From Allium sativum (lineage: Eukaryota > Streptophyta > Magnoliopsida > Asparagales > Amaryllidaceae), in NCBI GenBank assembly GCA_030737875.1, contig CM060923.1:175439696-175503695 (forward strand): a stretch of 64,000 bases of DNA, given 5' to 3'. Below the pieces are notes generated by a model. The model had not been told where the DNA came from and did no database searches. It worked only from the letters and a program-made list of their open reading frames with translations. Position 1 is the first letter of the stretch; each line of letters starts with the position of its first letter. The translations under genes and the position numbers were made by a program. Shown here in pieces: positions 12,735 through 23,540 of the stretch.

Positions 12735-13211
12735 CTATGTTATCACGTAAAAAGTGTGACGAGTGTCAGTATGTTTATTTCGTGAATTATTTATAGGATT
12801 TTTGGATAAATTTATTACACTAGTGTTGTCACAATATATTGTTGATTTAGTTAAGCTTACTCCAAAATCACTGAGTGTTTGTTGCATATAGATTACTTGT
12901 GCACAAGCTAAAACAACAGACATGTATTCCGCTTCACATGTAGAGAGTGATACACAATTTTGTTTCTTACTAAACCAAGATACAAGTGATTTTCCAATAA
13001 AATGGCACACACCACTTGTACTTTTTTTATCCGTTCGAGATCCACCAAAATCAGCATCACTGTAAGATACTAATTCGAATGGAAATTCCTTTGGATAAAA
13101 AATACTGAAGTCCTTAGTATTATTAAGATATCTTAAAATTCGTTTTACTTCTCTTAAATGTGATTCTTTAGGATCTTCTTGGAATCTTGCACACAAATAT
13201 ACACTCATCAT
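12735..13211 (-). pseudogene. Copia1 pol: RNase H domain
   Basis: A 158-codon open segment matches the copia RNase H region. It contains SYSDADFGG, KSTSGVCHF, CEAEYMSV and YCDNTSVINLSKNP in the usual order and ends near TRHTFYV. The conserved acidic residues (DAD, the E of AEY, the D of CDN) are all present. It would degrade the RNA strand of the RNA:DNA hybrid. It is separated from the RT segment by stops and frameshifts (13212-13475), so it is not expressed as part of a functional polyprotein. The wording of the motifs fits the SIRE lineage. Confidence 0.9.
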
Positions 13212-13269
13212 TATACCAGGATGGCTTGCAGTTAAATAAAGTAACTAACCAATCATACTTCTATATATT

Positions 13270-14090
13270 TTTTATCAACACTTTTTCCTTTCTTATCTCT
13301 ATCAAGATGAGCTGTAGTACTCATAGGAGTTGGTTTTCCAGAAGTGTTGTCTAAACCAAAACGTTTAATTAGATTATTATAATATTTTTCTTGACTAATA
13401 AAAATACCATTTGAAAATTATTTAATTTGTAGTCCTAGAAAGTATGATAATTCTCCCATGTGGGACATTTCAAATTCATTTGTCATAATAGTAATTACAT
13501 AAATTTTCATTAGTTAAACCAAAAATAATATCGTCTACATAAATTTGTACGATTAAAATATATTTATTTGTATTTTTAATAAATAATGTTTGATTTTCAT
13601 TTCCAATTCGAAAACCCGAATTTATTAAGTAACTTTTGAGTCTCCCATACCAAACAGGAGGTGCTTGTTTTAAACTATATAGAGCTTTTTTAAGTTTATA
13701 AACATAATCTGGATATTTTTCATGTATAAATAATGGTGGTTGTTCTACATATACATTTTCTTTAATAAAACAATTTAAGAAAGAACTTTTAACATCCATT
13801 TGATAAAGTTTGAATTTATGAAAACTTGTGTATGCTAAAAGTATGACATAGCTTCTAGTCTTGCTACAGGTGCAAATGTTTCTTCATAATCAATTCCTTC
13901 CTCTTGATTATAGCCTTGTGCTACTAATCTGGCTTTGTTTTTGTAATATTTCCTAGTTCACCAGATTTATTTTTATATTTCCATTTTGTACTAATAACTG
14001 ATTGATCATTTGGTCGAGGTACTAACCCCCAGACATTATTTCATTTGAATTGATTTAATTCCTCTTGCATAGCTGTTATCCAATAATCAT
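13270..14090 (-). pseudogene. Copia1 pol: reverse transcriptase
   Basis: The best open segment (13799-13476) starts MDVKSSFLN, the copia form of the first catalytic aspartate region. It continues with KLKKALYSLKQAP and carries the catalytic IYVDDIIFG motif (YVDD). The upstream part, from about 14090 (YWITAMQEELNQF), is split by stops and a frameshift. Fragments downstream to about 13270 continue RT in other frames. The polymerase is inactivated by several independent lesions. Confidence 0.9.
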
Positions 14091-14149
14091 CCTTAGAGGC
14101 TTGTTTAGGATTTCTGGGTTTGATAGTTGAGAGAAATGCTACATGACCC

Positions 14150-15110
14150 ATTTGATTTAGTTGACTTCTTGTTCGAACGTGAGAATCGATTTCTCCAATA
14201 ATGTTTTGTGTAGGATGGCCTCGTAAATTTCTGGGAGGTGATCTAAGTAGTTCTATGAAATTATTTTCAGTATTTTCAAGGCTAGTATTTTCAATAATTT
14301 CGTCATCCTCTTTGATGATTATGTTTTTATCAAAGTTTTCATCAAAAGATACATGTAAAGATTCTTCTATAATATTAGTACATTTGTTGAAAATACGATA
14401 TTCCTTATTACGTTATGAATATCCAACAAAAATCCCATGATCAGCTTTTAGGTCAAAATTTCCGAGTTGATCATTAGTGTTAAGAATAAAACATTTAGAT
14501 CTGAAAAATATAAAATAAGAAATATTTGGTTTTCTTCCATTTTAAAGTTCGTAAGAAGTATTTTTAGTTAAAGGGCGTATGGAGATTCGATTTAATATGT
14601 AACAAGCAATAGCCACAGCTTTTGCCCAAAATTGTTTTCGTAATGTACTTCCATTTAATAAATTTCTAGCACATTCTACTAAAGTTTTATTCTTTCTTTC
14701 TACAATCCCATTTTGTTGTGGAGTTCTAGGAAAGTAAAAATTATGATTTATTCCTTTCTTTTTATAAAAATGTTCAAACGACTCATTTTCGAATTCACCG
14801 CCGTGATCACTACGGATGTTTTTTACTCTTAAATTTTTAGTATTTTGAATTCTTTTGATAAAGTTTTTGAAATGTTCAAAAGTATCACTTTATTTTCATG
14901 AAAATTGTCCATCTACATCTTGAAAAATCATCAACTATAACCAATACATATTGATTATGATTTACATATTGAACTTGAGTAGGTCCAAATAAATCCATAT
15001 GTAATAATTCTAACGGTTGTAAGGTTGATATAACCTTTTCAGATTTAAAAGAAGATTTGGTTAATTTTCCTATTTGACAATCTTCATAGAGATTTTTTAC
15101 TTTAAAATTT
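14150..15110 (-). pseudogene. Copia1 pol: integrase
   Basis: Translating the minus strand in alternating frames gives ordered copia integrase motifs. These are LELLHMDLFGP with the first catalytic aspartate (about 15010), DDFSRCRW, then TPQQNGIVERKNKT with the catalytic glutamate (about 14710), then ARNLLNGS and KAVAIACYILNR. Stops and frameshifts break it at least four times around 14750-14900. The enzyme would have inserted the cDNA. This copy cannot encode it. Confidence 0.85.
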
Positions 15111-15385
15111 ATTTTAGGTTAACCTTTTACTAATTCATTTTCCGAAAGTCTCTTTATATTTTTAAAGTTTATATGATAAAACGTTTGTGCCATAACCAAG
15201 AATCATTATTATTGGCTATTAAACACATTTCTTTATTATTATTAACTTTCATATTAAAAACATTCCTTTAAAAATAATGTTTTGATCTTTGTCAAAAATA
15301 CTACATTTATTTTCAGAAAATGTTATTTTAAAACCTTTGTCAGATAATTGACTACTACTAAGTAAATTATGTTTTAAGTTTTTAA

Positions 15386-15595
15386 CTAAGGAAACATTAG
15401 AAATAAGAGGTAAGTTTGAAATACCATAGCTGCACTCATCTCCATTGCCAATGATAAAGCCTTTTGAGTTATCTTCGAGGTAACAGAGCCACCTTCAAAG
15501 TATGAAATGTTTGTAAGCATATCTTTGTCTCCGATCATGTGTTTTGAGCAACCACTATCTAAAATCCATTTTCTTTTCTTGAGTGGGACCTGCAA
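15386..15595 (-). pseudogene. Copia1 pol: aspartic protease
   Basis: The segment contains KRKWILDSGCSKHMIGDKD followed by ISYFEGGSVTS, the canonical copia protease start in which DSG holds the catalytic aspartate. The reading frame fails soon after the flap region. The protease would cleave the Gag-Pol polyprotein. It sits directly before the integrase remnants, as expected. Confidence 0.85.
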
Positions 15596-16399
15596 AAAAT
15601 ATTAATAAGCACAATGGCACTCACTTTTTGATAGGGTCGTAAGATTTATATGTTTGGAAGCCAAACCCAAGTGGGTTTAGTACCCGTTTTGTACACATAA
15701 TTTTTATTATTATGGACAGATTCCATAATAAATTGATATATTTGTGCATAATCAAACTGTTGTTTGTTTTTGGAACCCATATCTCAATTTTACTAACCTT
15801 TTTATTACATTTTGGTTATTCTTAATTTTTGAATCAATTTCCTCTTTAGATTTACATTTTTCTTTGGAGGAATTTTTGATACTTTCTTAAATCCTAAACC
15901 TTTTTTGTTTAAAGATGGTTGAGAATTTTCAATTATCCTAGATAAATTTTCTCTCCCCTTATTAAAGTTACATGCATTCTTAGAAATACTATCCAACTTA
16001 GTTTGAATAATTTAATTTTCTAATTCTAATTATTTTTTTGGTTTTCAAAATGTTTTTTTCAGAACTAATTTAGTTATTCTTTGCCTTTTGAGTTTCAATT
16101 TCTTTACTCAAAAGTGAAAGCTGACTATCTGAATTTGATAGAGTCTCCTGAACCTTTTCAAGTTCTTCTTCTAAGAATATTTTTTTCATCTTTTAGCATG
16201 TCTCTTCCCAACTCATCATTATTCTAATTTTCACGAGTTTCTTTAAATTTCTTCTTTAGTGTTTTAGTGTTTAAAAATTCAGTATTAACTTTTACTAAAT
16301 CATCATAAGATAGATCACTTACTTCAGATTCTTGAGCCATGAAGCACGCATTAGCTTGTTCATTTTCGCTCCCTTTATCACTGTCTGATGAATCTGAAT

Positions 16400-17261
16400 C
16401 TGAGTCGTCCCAAGTGAAAAAAAATGCGTTCTTTTTAATTTTTTCTTCCTTATTCTTGTTGTTGGGATTCTTCTGATTTTCTTTTTGTTATGGACAGTCC
16501 TTAACCATGTGACCTTTCTTGTGATAGTTAAAGCATTCTAAATTTGAGGATGAAGGTTTGCTTGAGGTATTTTTCTTGAAATTTCCTTTCCTATATTTTA
16601 GAAACTTCTTAAAGTTTTTAGCAATAAATGCCAAATCCTCATCTTCTGATTTTGATTCTTCTTTATCAGCATGAAAAGCTACATTCTTTTCTCTTGGGCT
16701 AATTCCCTTTTTGTTTGAAGATTTACTTCATAAGACATGAGATTACCAGTGAGTTCTTCTAGTTTCATAGTTGATAAACTATTCGCTTCTTCAATGGCTA
16801 GTACTTTTCTTTCCCAATTGTTACTTAGAAAGTTTAGTACTTTTGATACAATATGAAAGTCACTATATTTTCCTCCCACTCCTATCAGTGCATGTAGAAT
16901 GTCTTGAAATCTTGAATAAATTTCATTGATGGTTTCATTTTGTCTCATTTTAAAGTTCTAGAACTGGTTTTTGAGCATTAGAATCTTTGTTTGTTTGACT
17001 TTGCTTGTGCCTTCATGGATGGTTTTTAAGTGTTTCCCATATTTGATATGTTGAAGTACATATGCTAACGCGATTGAACTCATTCCTATCCAAAGCACAA
17101 TAAAACATATTCATTGCTTTGGCATCTACATTTGCTTCATCTTTCTGAGTTGTTGTCCATGCAGAGTATTCAGTCGTAGGAGCAGTGAATTCTTTTTTAG
17201 TAGCATTCCATGCACATGTATATTCACATTCTTCTAGCCCAATAATTATATTGTAGTCCAT
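16400..17261 (-). pseudogene. Copia1 gag
   Basis: Two open pieces, 17261-17013 and 16948-16679, read as one copia Gag (UBN2 type). The first contains NVDAKAMNMFYCALD and STYQIWETL. The second contains INEIYSRFQDILHAL, KVLNFLSNNWERKV and IEEANSLSTMKLEEL. A degenerate zinc knuckle follows near 16540-16500, with a C-to-Y change at the second cysteine (CFNYHKKGHMVKDC). Frameshifts separate the pieces. Gag would form the cytoplasmic particle. Confidence 0.85.
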
Positions 17262-17379
17262 TGAACAATGTGGTCTTTAACTAGATCGACCTTCAACAAA
17301 TGTAGTTGAGGTAGTACATGGGTTATTCTCCATATTATCAAAGTATCAAATAACGGTGTTATGGCTATAGGATGGCCTT

Positions 17380-17391
17380 GCTCTGATACCA
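17380..17391 (-). other. Primer-binding site of Copia1
   Basis: The minus strand reads TGGTATCAGAGC, matching plant initiator tRNA-Met. It lies eight bases from the 5' LTR end at 17400 and confirms that the right-hand LTR is the 5' one. Confidence 0.88.
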
Positions 17392-17399
17392 ATTGAAAG

Positions 17400-18414
17400 T
17401 GTCTTAGCTGCGGTAGGATCGTATAGTATAGAGTATGAATATGATAAAACAGAGTAGTAGCTGTAAGAAAAATCACACAGTCGATTTTATACTGGTTCAG
17501 ACAACTGTCCTACGTCCAGTCCTAGACTCCCTTCTGGTATTTCACTAACACAAAAACCCTCGCTTCACCTGGAGCAATAGGTTCACAATTACCCAAACAG
17601 CTGAACGGGATTTCTCACCTCAACTCCTGAAGAGGACTTTTATAGTACAAAATAATTGATTACTATTTGTGTTTTTAATAACATGGACATGTCAACTTGA
17701 AGTATTCCCTTCCTATAGTCTTTTCTTGATGATAATCATGTAGCTTATGAAAGAATATGGAAGATTGAAATCTTAAGTATTTGTAAATGGAGTGCTTTTA
17801 GAGATTTAGAAGGCTTTTAGTAAGATCGAAAGAATTGGAATGAAATTCGGTAATTGGATCACTTAATCAAGTCTCTATTTATAATATACAAAGAGTTACA
17901 ACCAATCATGAAGAGATTTGATCAAGAGATATAAAATAGAAAGTTGTGACTCTTCATTGTAAGTTGCATCCCTTCATAGTTAGCTGTCTGAATAAAAATT
18001 TAAGATGTCTGTTTTGATTTAAAAATAAAATAACAAGGAAATAGACTAATTCGGAGCAGATTTAGATGTCTGAATTTTTCAAACCAGACGTCTGCATATT
18101 ATGTGAATCTGAAATTTCTTTCAGCAAACAGATGTTTGTTTGAAAATTTTTAGATGCCTGTTTTCGGAAGTAGACTTATTCCTTGCCTATTTTATTGTGA
18201 AAAAATATATATATAAAAAATGTATGTGTGTAGTCATTAAGGAAGACTTTAACAGATAAATCTAAGACTAACAGACTCTTACAATATACTTAATCTTCAT
18301 TTATGTTCTTGAATCTACTGTCGAATATCTTCCTGCAAAACAGAGTTAGTTGATATAGTATATATGCTTAAGTATATTTATCATAGTCAAAACGCTATAT
18401 TGCGACATTCAATA
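17400..18414 (-). repeat. 5' LTR of Copia1
   Basis: Direct repeat of 8675-9682, 1,015 bp. Its outer end reads ATTCAATA where the sister LTR has ATTCAACA, so the terminal CA is probably mutated. Differences from the sister LTR are scattered throughout, which suggests an old insertion. Confidence 0.88.
17876..17883 (-). promoter_or_regulatory. TATA box of the Copia1 5' LTR
   Basis: The minus strand reads TATAAATA within ATTATAAATAGAGAC. The equivalent place in the sister LTR (about 9150) keeps the same motif. It would define the start of the genomic RNA in this LTR. Confidence 0.55.
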
Positions 18415-19187
18415 TGATTTCTTTGTGTATATATCACATGGTTATAAGATGCGCGAGTTATTCGCAAAGACCGAGTTTAACCCATTCTGAATAACTGTTA
18501 CGACGACTAAAGGTCAAAGATATGAAGGCGGTGGTTGAAGACCGGAGATCTTCACATCGAATGGATGATTACTGATGCCTTGATTGGGCTGATCACCCGA
18601 GACAAGGTAATAAGTGGTGATCATCCAAACGTACTTTGTGATCGACCGGATATGCGAGGACCTCTCTCCTATATTGGACATATGGGATGAGAAATAAGGT
18701 GCCTCCAGTTTTGTTTAGACCCGGAAAAACTTGTAAATGGATTATGTTTGACATTGTATTGTATGATATATTCATTGATCTCTGTGGAATATATCTATTT
18801 GGTGGCGGGGAATTTATTCTCTTGCTTAACACCCTTTTCTGAGACGTACGATCTAATAGGTTATATATTAGTGGAAATCAATGGTATGGTATGGATTGAC
18901 AATGTGGCATGCTAAGATGCAAATGATCGAGGCTTTTGTATAAAAGAAGAGCCTTGTGGATGATATTCAAAGCACAACTTTAAGTAGCATAGCTTTGTTT
19001 ATAGCGTTAATTCACGAGCCTCAGACCCTGTTATGAGTCTAAAACGGGATAAGGAACGCAGGGAGTGCATACGTTTATTTCTAGCTAGAAGTTTTGTCAT
19101 GTATGGAGCCCAGACATTTTTACTTATGTGGATAATGGATTGCGAGGTACCTTGGATATTAAACCGACTAAAAGGCTCGAGTGATAG
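18415..19187. other. Gene-free flank between Copia1 and B1; probably part of an old family-A LTR
   Basis: No plausible gene is visible; the short ORFs on both strands have no recognisable domain. The stretch ends in GATAG (19183-19187), the target-site duplication of B1. Its continuation after B1 (29876 onward) is clearly family-A LTR in the opposite orientation to A1, so this side is inferred to be the same LTR. Confidence 0.45.
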
Positions 19188-20500
19188 TGTAACACCCCAC
19201 CTCAGCCAGTGTGGCTCTTGCAAGCACTCTGACTTTGGAGGGGCGTTTGAATCAGGTAAACATGCATAATGATATATCAAGGTAGAACAAGAACATAAGT
19301 ATATATGTAGACAGAGTAAATAAGATAAGTAAAACAGCGGAAGATTTCAAACTATTTCAAAACAAGTCTGGTACAACATAATGTCAACTTTCCAAATACA
19401 CAAGTCTAGATAAAAACAACATCACTGAAAAACTGAAATACATAAGTACTATCCCCAAAATAAGTGATAACCATAGCTAGCTTCATGTCAAGACCGTACA
19501 TGAGCTAAAATCCCACAAGCAAGCGATCAGAAATCCAAGCTAAGCTCCAATATTCCCACCCTGAGAACCAGGGGGGAGAAACGGAAGAAAAGAGGCGAAA
19601 GAAAAACAGGTCAGTCAAAAAGACTGAGTAAGCCCTACTATAATCAATGTAAACTGATAAAGTTAACTGGCATGAGAAGCAGGGATGAACATAAGGATAA
19701 CAACATACTAGCATGATGATTAACTAACAAGGTAGATAAAGGTGTCATCGCATACTCAGGTTTAAGGTTTTTGCACCACAGGTGTACTAGCAAGCTAACA
19801 TGACTTGAATAAACAAGTATTGATCCCTTGGCCCAAGCTTTGGCCCAATAACATGAAGTGACCCTAATACAAGGTCCAATAATATGAAGTGACACTAATA
19901 CGAGGTCCAATAACATGAAGTGACCCTAATACGAGGTCCAACCAAACGGTCAAGTCGATCGGCTCCCTATAAGCCTAACTCGTCACGTGTTGGTGTCAAT
20001 ACGGCCCAAACATAATTGTAGTCAGACTGTCCCGGGTCTCCCGTCGGGTGTATCAAGCACTAGGGTGTCAACCCCTGGACACCATAAACATAAGTGCACA
20101 GTCTAGATCTACTGGTACCCATGCTTGACTTCTCCAAATACGGACTACGTGCACGACCATAGTCCGTCCGGAACTACATCGGCGTACCACTCTGCCATCG
20201 TCTTTGGTCACTTACCTCAAGTCCAGTAATCGTGCCCCACCCTAGCCTAGTCCCTAGGGTCGTAATGATACAAACTTGGGATTACTGCTGGAGTGGACCC
20301 CCATTGCTAGGATTTTCTAGTGGGTTAAGTACGGTTTAACCCTTTTACTAATCATGGATTAACTTGGTTAAGTGTAACGATGGGTTCACGACTTAACCCC
20401 AATTAATCCACCAAGCCCAAATTGGTTAAGTATTAAGTGGACCATGACTTAACCCTAATCATGAGGCATTAATTAATTTAATGTGCCTTAACCTCTCACA

Positions 20501-20695
20501 TTAGACCTTGTTGTGGTTACTAGTTAAGCCGGGCGGGTCCGGGTATCTTTACACCACAACATGGTCTAACCTCGGGTTCAAGGTACAACATGACCAACTT
20601 CTCACATTGGGTCCTATTGTTTGTAGCAACTAGTTAAGCCGGTCGGTTCCGGGTAGTTTTACGCTACAAACTCAACCCAACCTCGAGTTGGTCAC
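20501..20695 (-). other. Two related large hairpins in the transcribed part of the B1 LTR
   Basis: Hairpin 1 has 17-bp arms at 20501-20517 and 20553-20569 with one mismatch. Hairpin 2 has outer arms TGACCAACT (20591-20599) and AGTTGGTCA (about 20687-20695), then TTGGGT/AACCCAA and TTTGTAGC/GCTACAAA inside. Both loops carry versions of the same motif (on the element strand CTACCCGGA and GGCTTAACTAG). The same pair occurs in B2 (57289-57480). Arms differ between hairpins yet stay complementary. Confidence 0.65.
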
Positions 20696-21239
20696 ACTTA
20701 TATTTTCTAGGTGTCATGTCCATCATGTTTCCAAAACATATTACAAGTTTTCAAGCATATGGGTAGACCTAACTTAATAGGTAAATTCCCAATGGGTAGA
20801 CCTAACTTAATAGGTAAATTCCCAATCTTATGTTTTTATGTCTTTTAAGTTTACCCAACCCCAAACGCAATCCCATCGCTTACATATCGCAATAACGCAT
20901 AAAGGATAGAAAGAGGGAACTTGGCATAATCCTGACATAAAGGTGTTGAAGCCACAAGTTTAACATGGTGGCATATGAAATGTACATATGTTGATATACT
21001 TACATATTGCATCATTAGACCTCAAAAGTATGCATAAAACCAAATTTAGCATATAAGTGATACATGGTGATAAATGACATGTAGAAGTTGCCATAAGTTC
21101 GCATTTAGCCTCACATGCAAGTTATCATAAGGGATATGATAACTTACATGTTGCCAAAATGCAACCTTTAGCATAAAGCTTGAAGCTTTAAGCTCATAAA
21201 CCAAAGATAAGCTTGCATAATATGATAACATGAGCAAAA

Positions 21240-21470
21240 TGATCAACCCAAACTTGCATAACATAACTTGCATATCATAACATGGAATACTTGCATAACA
21301 TAACATGATAAACTTGCATATCATAACATGACAAACTTGCATAGCATAACATGGTAAACTTGCATATCATAACATGGCATACTTGCATAACATAACATGA
21401 TAAACTTGCATATCATAACATGGCAAACTTGCATAACATAACATGGTAAACTTGCATATCATAATGATCA
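21240..21470 (-). repeat. Short-period tandem array in the B1 LTR
   Basis: About ten imperfect copies of a 22-23-bp unit of the type ACTTGCATA(A/T)CATAACATGG lie head to tail. The same array is at about 28770-28990 in the other LTR. B2 LTRs lack an obvious equivalent, so the array expanded within this subfamily. Confidence 0.75.
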
Positions 21471-22000
21471 AACACAACTTTCATCATTCATTAACTTTAG
21501 AGTTTAAATATGAAAGTAGAAAAGGGCTTACAATGCTTATGAAGACACAAAAATATCTATATATTGAGACAAAGCCCTTATGCAATCAAATAAACCCAAA
21601 ATGCAAGCTCCAATAGAAAAACCCTTGAGCCAAAATGATCAAAACCCTTGCTTTATGATGTAAATATGGAAACTTGACTTGAATGCAAGCTAATGACACT
21701 CATACAAGCTTGAAAACACTTGTATGCATGGAAAATCTCTCATAGAAATGACTTAGGAATTACATGAAGAGAGTGGAGGCCATGAGAGGAATGATTTTGC
21801 CATAGTTTAGTTACTTGAATGAATAATGATGATTTAGGGTTAGGTTAGGGGCTTATTTATAGAGATTAGGATTAGTTTCAACCTTAGGATTAAACCCTAA
21901 TTCCAATCTCAGCCCTTAAAACCGAATTTGGCCCCAAAACCTAACCAAAACCCCAAAATGGTGCACCAGGCAAAACTGCCCGGCTGAACCAAGTCGACAG

Positions 22001-22069
22001 CCAAGTCGACAGGGCTGTCGACTTGGACCAACCAAGTCGACTGCCAAGTCGACAGGCCTGTCGACTTGG
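22001..22069 (-). repeat. GTCGAC palindrome cluster in B1 U3
   Basis: 22001-22026 forms an inverted repeat with 12-bp arms around GG. 22044-22069 is a perfect 26-bp palindrome centred on AGGCCT. Both use CCAAGTCGACAG arms. The sister LTR has the same block at about 29520-29595 with substitutions in the first palindrome. The block lies upstream of the LTR TATA box. Confidence 0.8.
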
Positions 22070-22346
22070 TTGGCTTGGCGGGAAATTTCCCGCCTAGCCT
22101 TCCAGGCCCGAAATTCGAAATTTGAATTTGAAATTCAAATCTGTTTTGAACTTGAAATTTTCTGAAAACTTCATTGGGCCTTAATCGGGTCATACGGACT
22201 GCGATTTTCGAAAACTCGGACTCTATTTCGCGTATTTTTCCGAGACGAACGCAATGGCATAGCCTGTTTCCCTTGATTTAGATTTTAGAATTAAATTCTG
22301 CCTCGATTTACGTTATAACAGGTTATTGAAAATACGGGTTGTTACA

Positions 22347-22381
22347 TTCTCCCCTCCTTAAAGGATTTCGTCCCCGAAATC
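22347..22381 (-). other. Polypurine tract and adjacent GNRA-type hairpin of B1
   Basis: 22347-22363 is purine-rich on the minus strand and touches the 3' LTR. 22364-22381 reads on the minus strand GATTTCG-GGGA-CGAAATC, a perfect 7-bp stem with a GGGA (GNRA-type) loop. The same hairpin precedes the polypurine tract in B2 (55884-55901) and in family A (52269-52286). Confidence 0.85.
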
Positions 22382-23540
22382 TTCAAGTTAGGAAGAACGT
22401 ATCCTACCATCCAACATCCATCTACTCAAAACATCATCCACGAGCAATCATTGTCCTTACAAGATTCTAAATGTTGTATGAACGTATGCAAAGGTGTGTG
22501 TATATGTACTTATCTAATGCAAATATCATCAATGCAAATTATGTTAGTGAAATGAATCCATATGTATGCAATTCCTAACATAATGTATAACATCTATATG
22601 TGTGCACATAACATACATCCATATGCAACATCCATGTGATAACACAAAAATTTTCATCTATGAATAAGCGTAAACACTCGTGCATATGCAATATGAGGAG
22701 TGTGTGAGCCGATCTAGTGCCTAATGTGTATAATGCATCCACGAGTAACCACTTGCAAACACTTGCAACCACTTGCAAACATCAAGCATAACATGTTTCA
22801 AACACATGTTTCATCCAAAGGGTTTCTACCTAAGGTTCTCATGACAAGATTAACACGATATAGATAGCAAAAGAAAGATATGCTACAAAGAGATCGGGAA
22901 GATAAGCAAGATATACTCCTTTTGGATTACAAGAAATCCCTTCCTAACCCAACCCCAATCCTATAAAAGCCCAAAAGGTTTAGTCAACCTAACGGTCCCC
23001 TTCAAACCTTGACATGTATTAGTAACCGATGAGTCATACCCCCTTATGGAGTTTACAACAGAAATGGGATCGAGAATGGGACCGAGAGGATATATGTAAA
23101 AGATAACATGCAAGTAAGTTCCACAGGAAAACAAGGATCAAGAATATACTCTTAAAAAGAGATATGATGCGCGTGTCTAGCCTTCAATCTTCTAAGTCAA
23201 GTTTCCTTGAGCTTAATTCCACTATGCTTTGATCGTCTTTTACTTCATGATTTCTTGGCTTCTTAACTCTTATTTCCAAATATGAGTTGGAACCCATTTC
23301 ATTGTCGCCTCTCGTCTTCCTTTTTCACTTACTCTTCTTCTATCATACTTGGCTTAAACATAACTATGACCTCATGGTTTCATGCAAGCTCCCCAAAATT
23401 CACCAGTGAATCCTGGATCTCATTTACTTACTATAAATATTCCACGCAGCAGAACTTTTCTTGGAAATACCAATCCACGTTGCCAATTTCTCTTACTAAC
23501 GTGATTTTCTATAACTCATGCTTGAACGAAATGAACCATC
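22382..23540 (-). other. 3' untranslated region of B1
   Basis: This stretch lies between the last integrase remnant and the hairpin/polypurine tract. Parts (about 22440-22860, with repeated ACTTGCAA) correspond to 55380-55870 of B2. Open frames here have no recognisable domain. The integrase C-terminus and chromodomain expected from B2 (54650-55300) are missing or unrecognisable. Confidence 0.6.

Larger units (their letters stand above)
8675..18414 (-). mobile_element. Ty1/copia retrotransposon, SIRE/Maximus type, full-length but decayed (Copia1)
   Basis: Two direct LTRs of about 1 kb (8675-9682 and 17400-18414) bracket an interior with a tRNA-Met primer site beside the right LTR and a polypurine tract beside the left one. 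All recognisable domains are on the minus strand in the order gag, protease, integrase, reverse transcriptase, RNase H, which is the copia order. RNase H is followed by about 3 kb containing a further ORF before the 3' LTR, as in SIRE elements. Every gene has stops or frameshifts. The LTRs differ at many positions, and the 5-bp flanks (GAAAG left, TGATT right) do not match. This looks like an old insertion. Confidence 0.88.
19188..22346 (-). repeat. 3' LTR of B1 (3,159 bp)
   Basis: Near-identical to 26716-29870. It contains several internal repeats: a 31-bp unit three times (about 19853-19945), a 33-bp perfect tandem pair (about 20760-20826), an array built on ACTTGCATA/CATAACATGG (21240-21470), a pair of large hairpins (20501-20695) and a GTCGAC palindrome cluster (22001-22069). 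No coding function is supported. Confidence 0.95.

Noticed and set aside
21909..22193. Long ORFs over the GTCGAC cluster (also 29466-29717, 52912-53193, 56072-56353)
   Set aside because: They occur on both strands over palindromic LTR sequence, and B1 and B2 versions are not conserved as protein.
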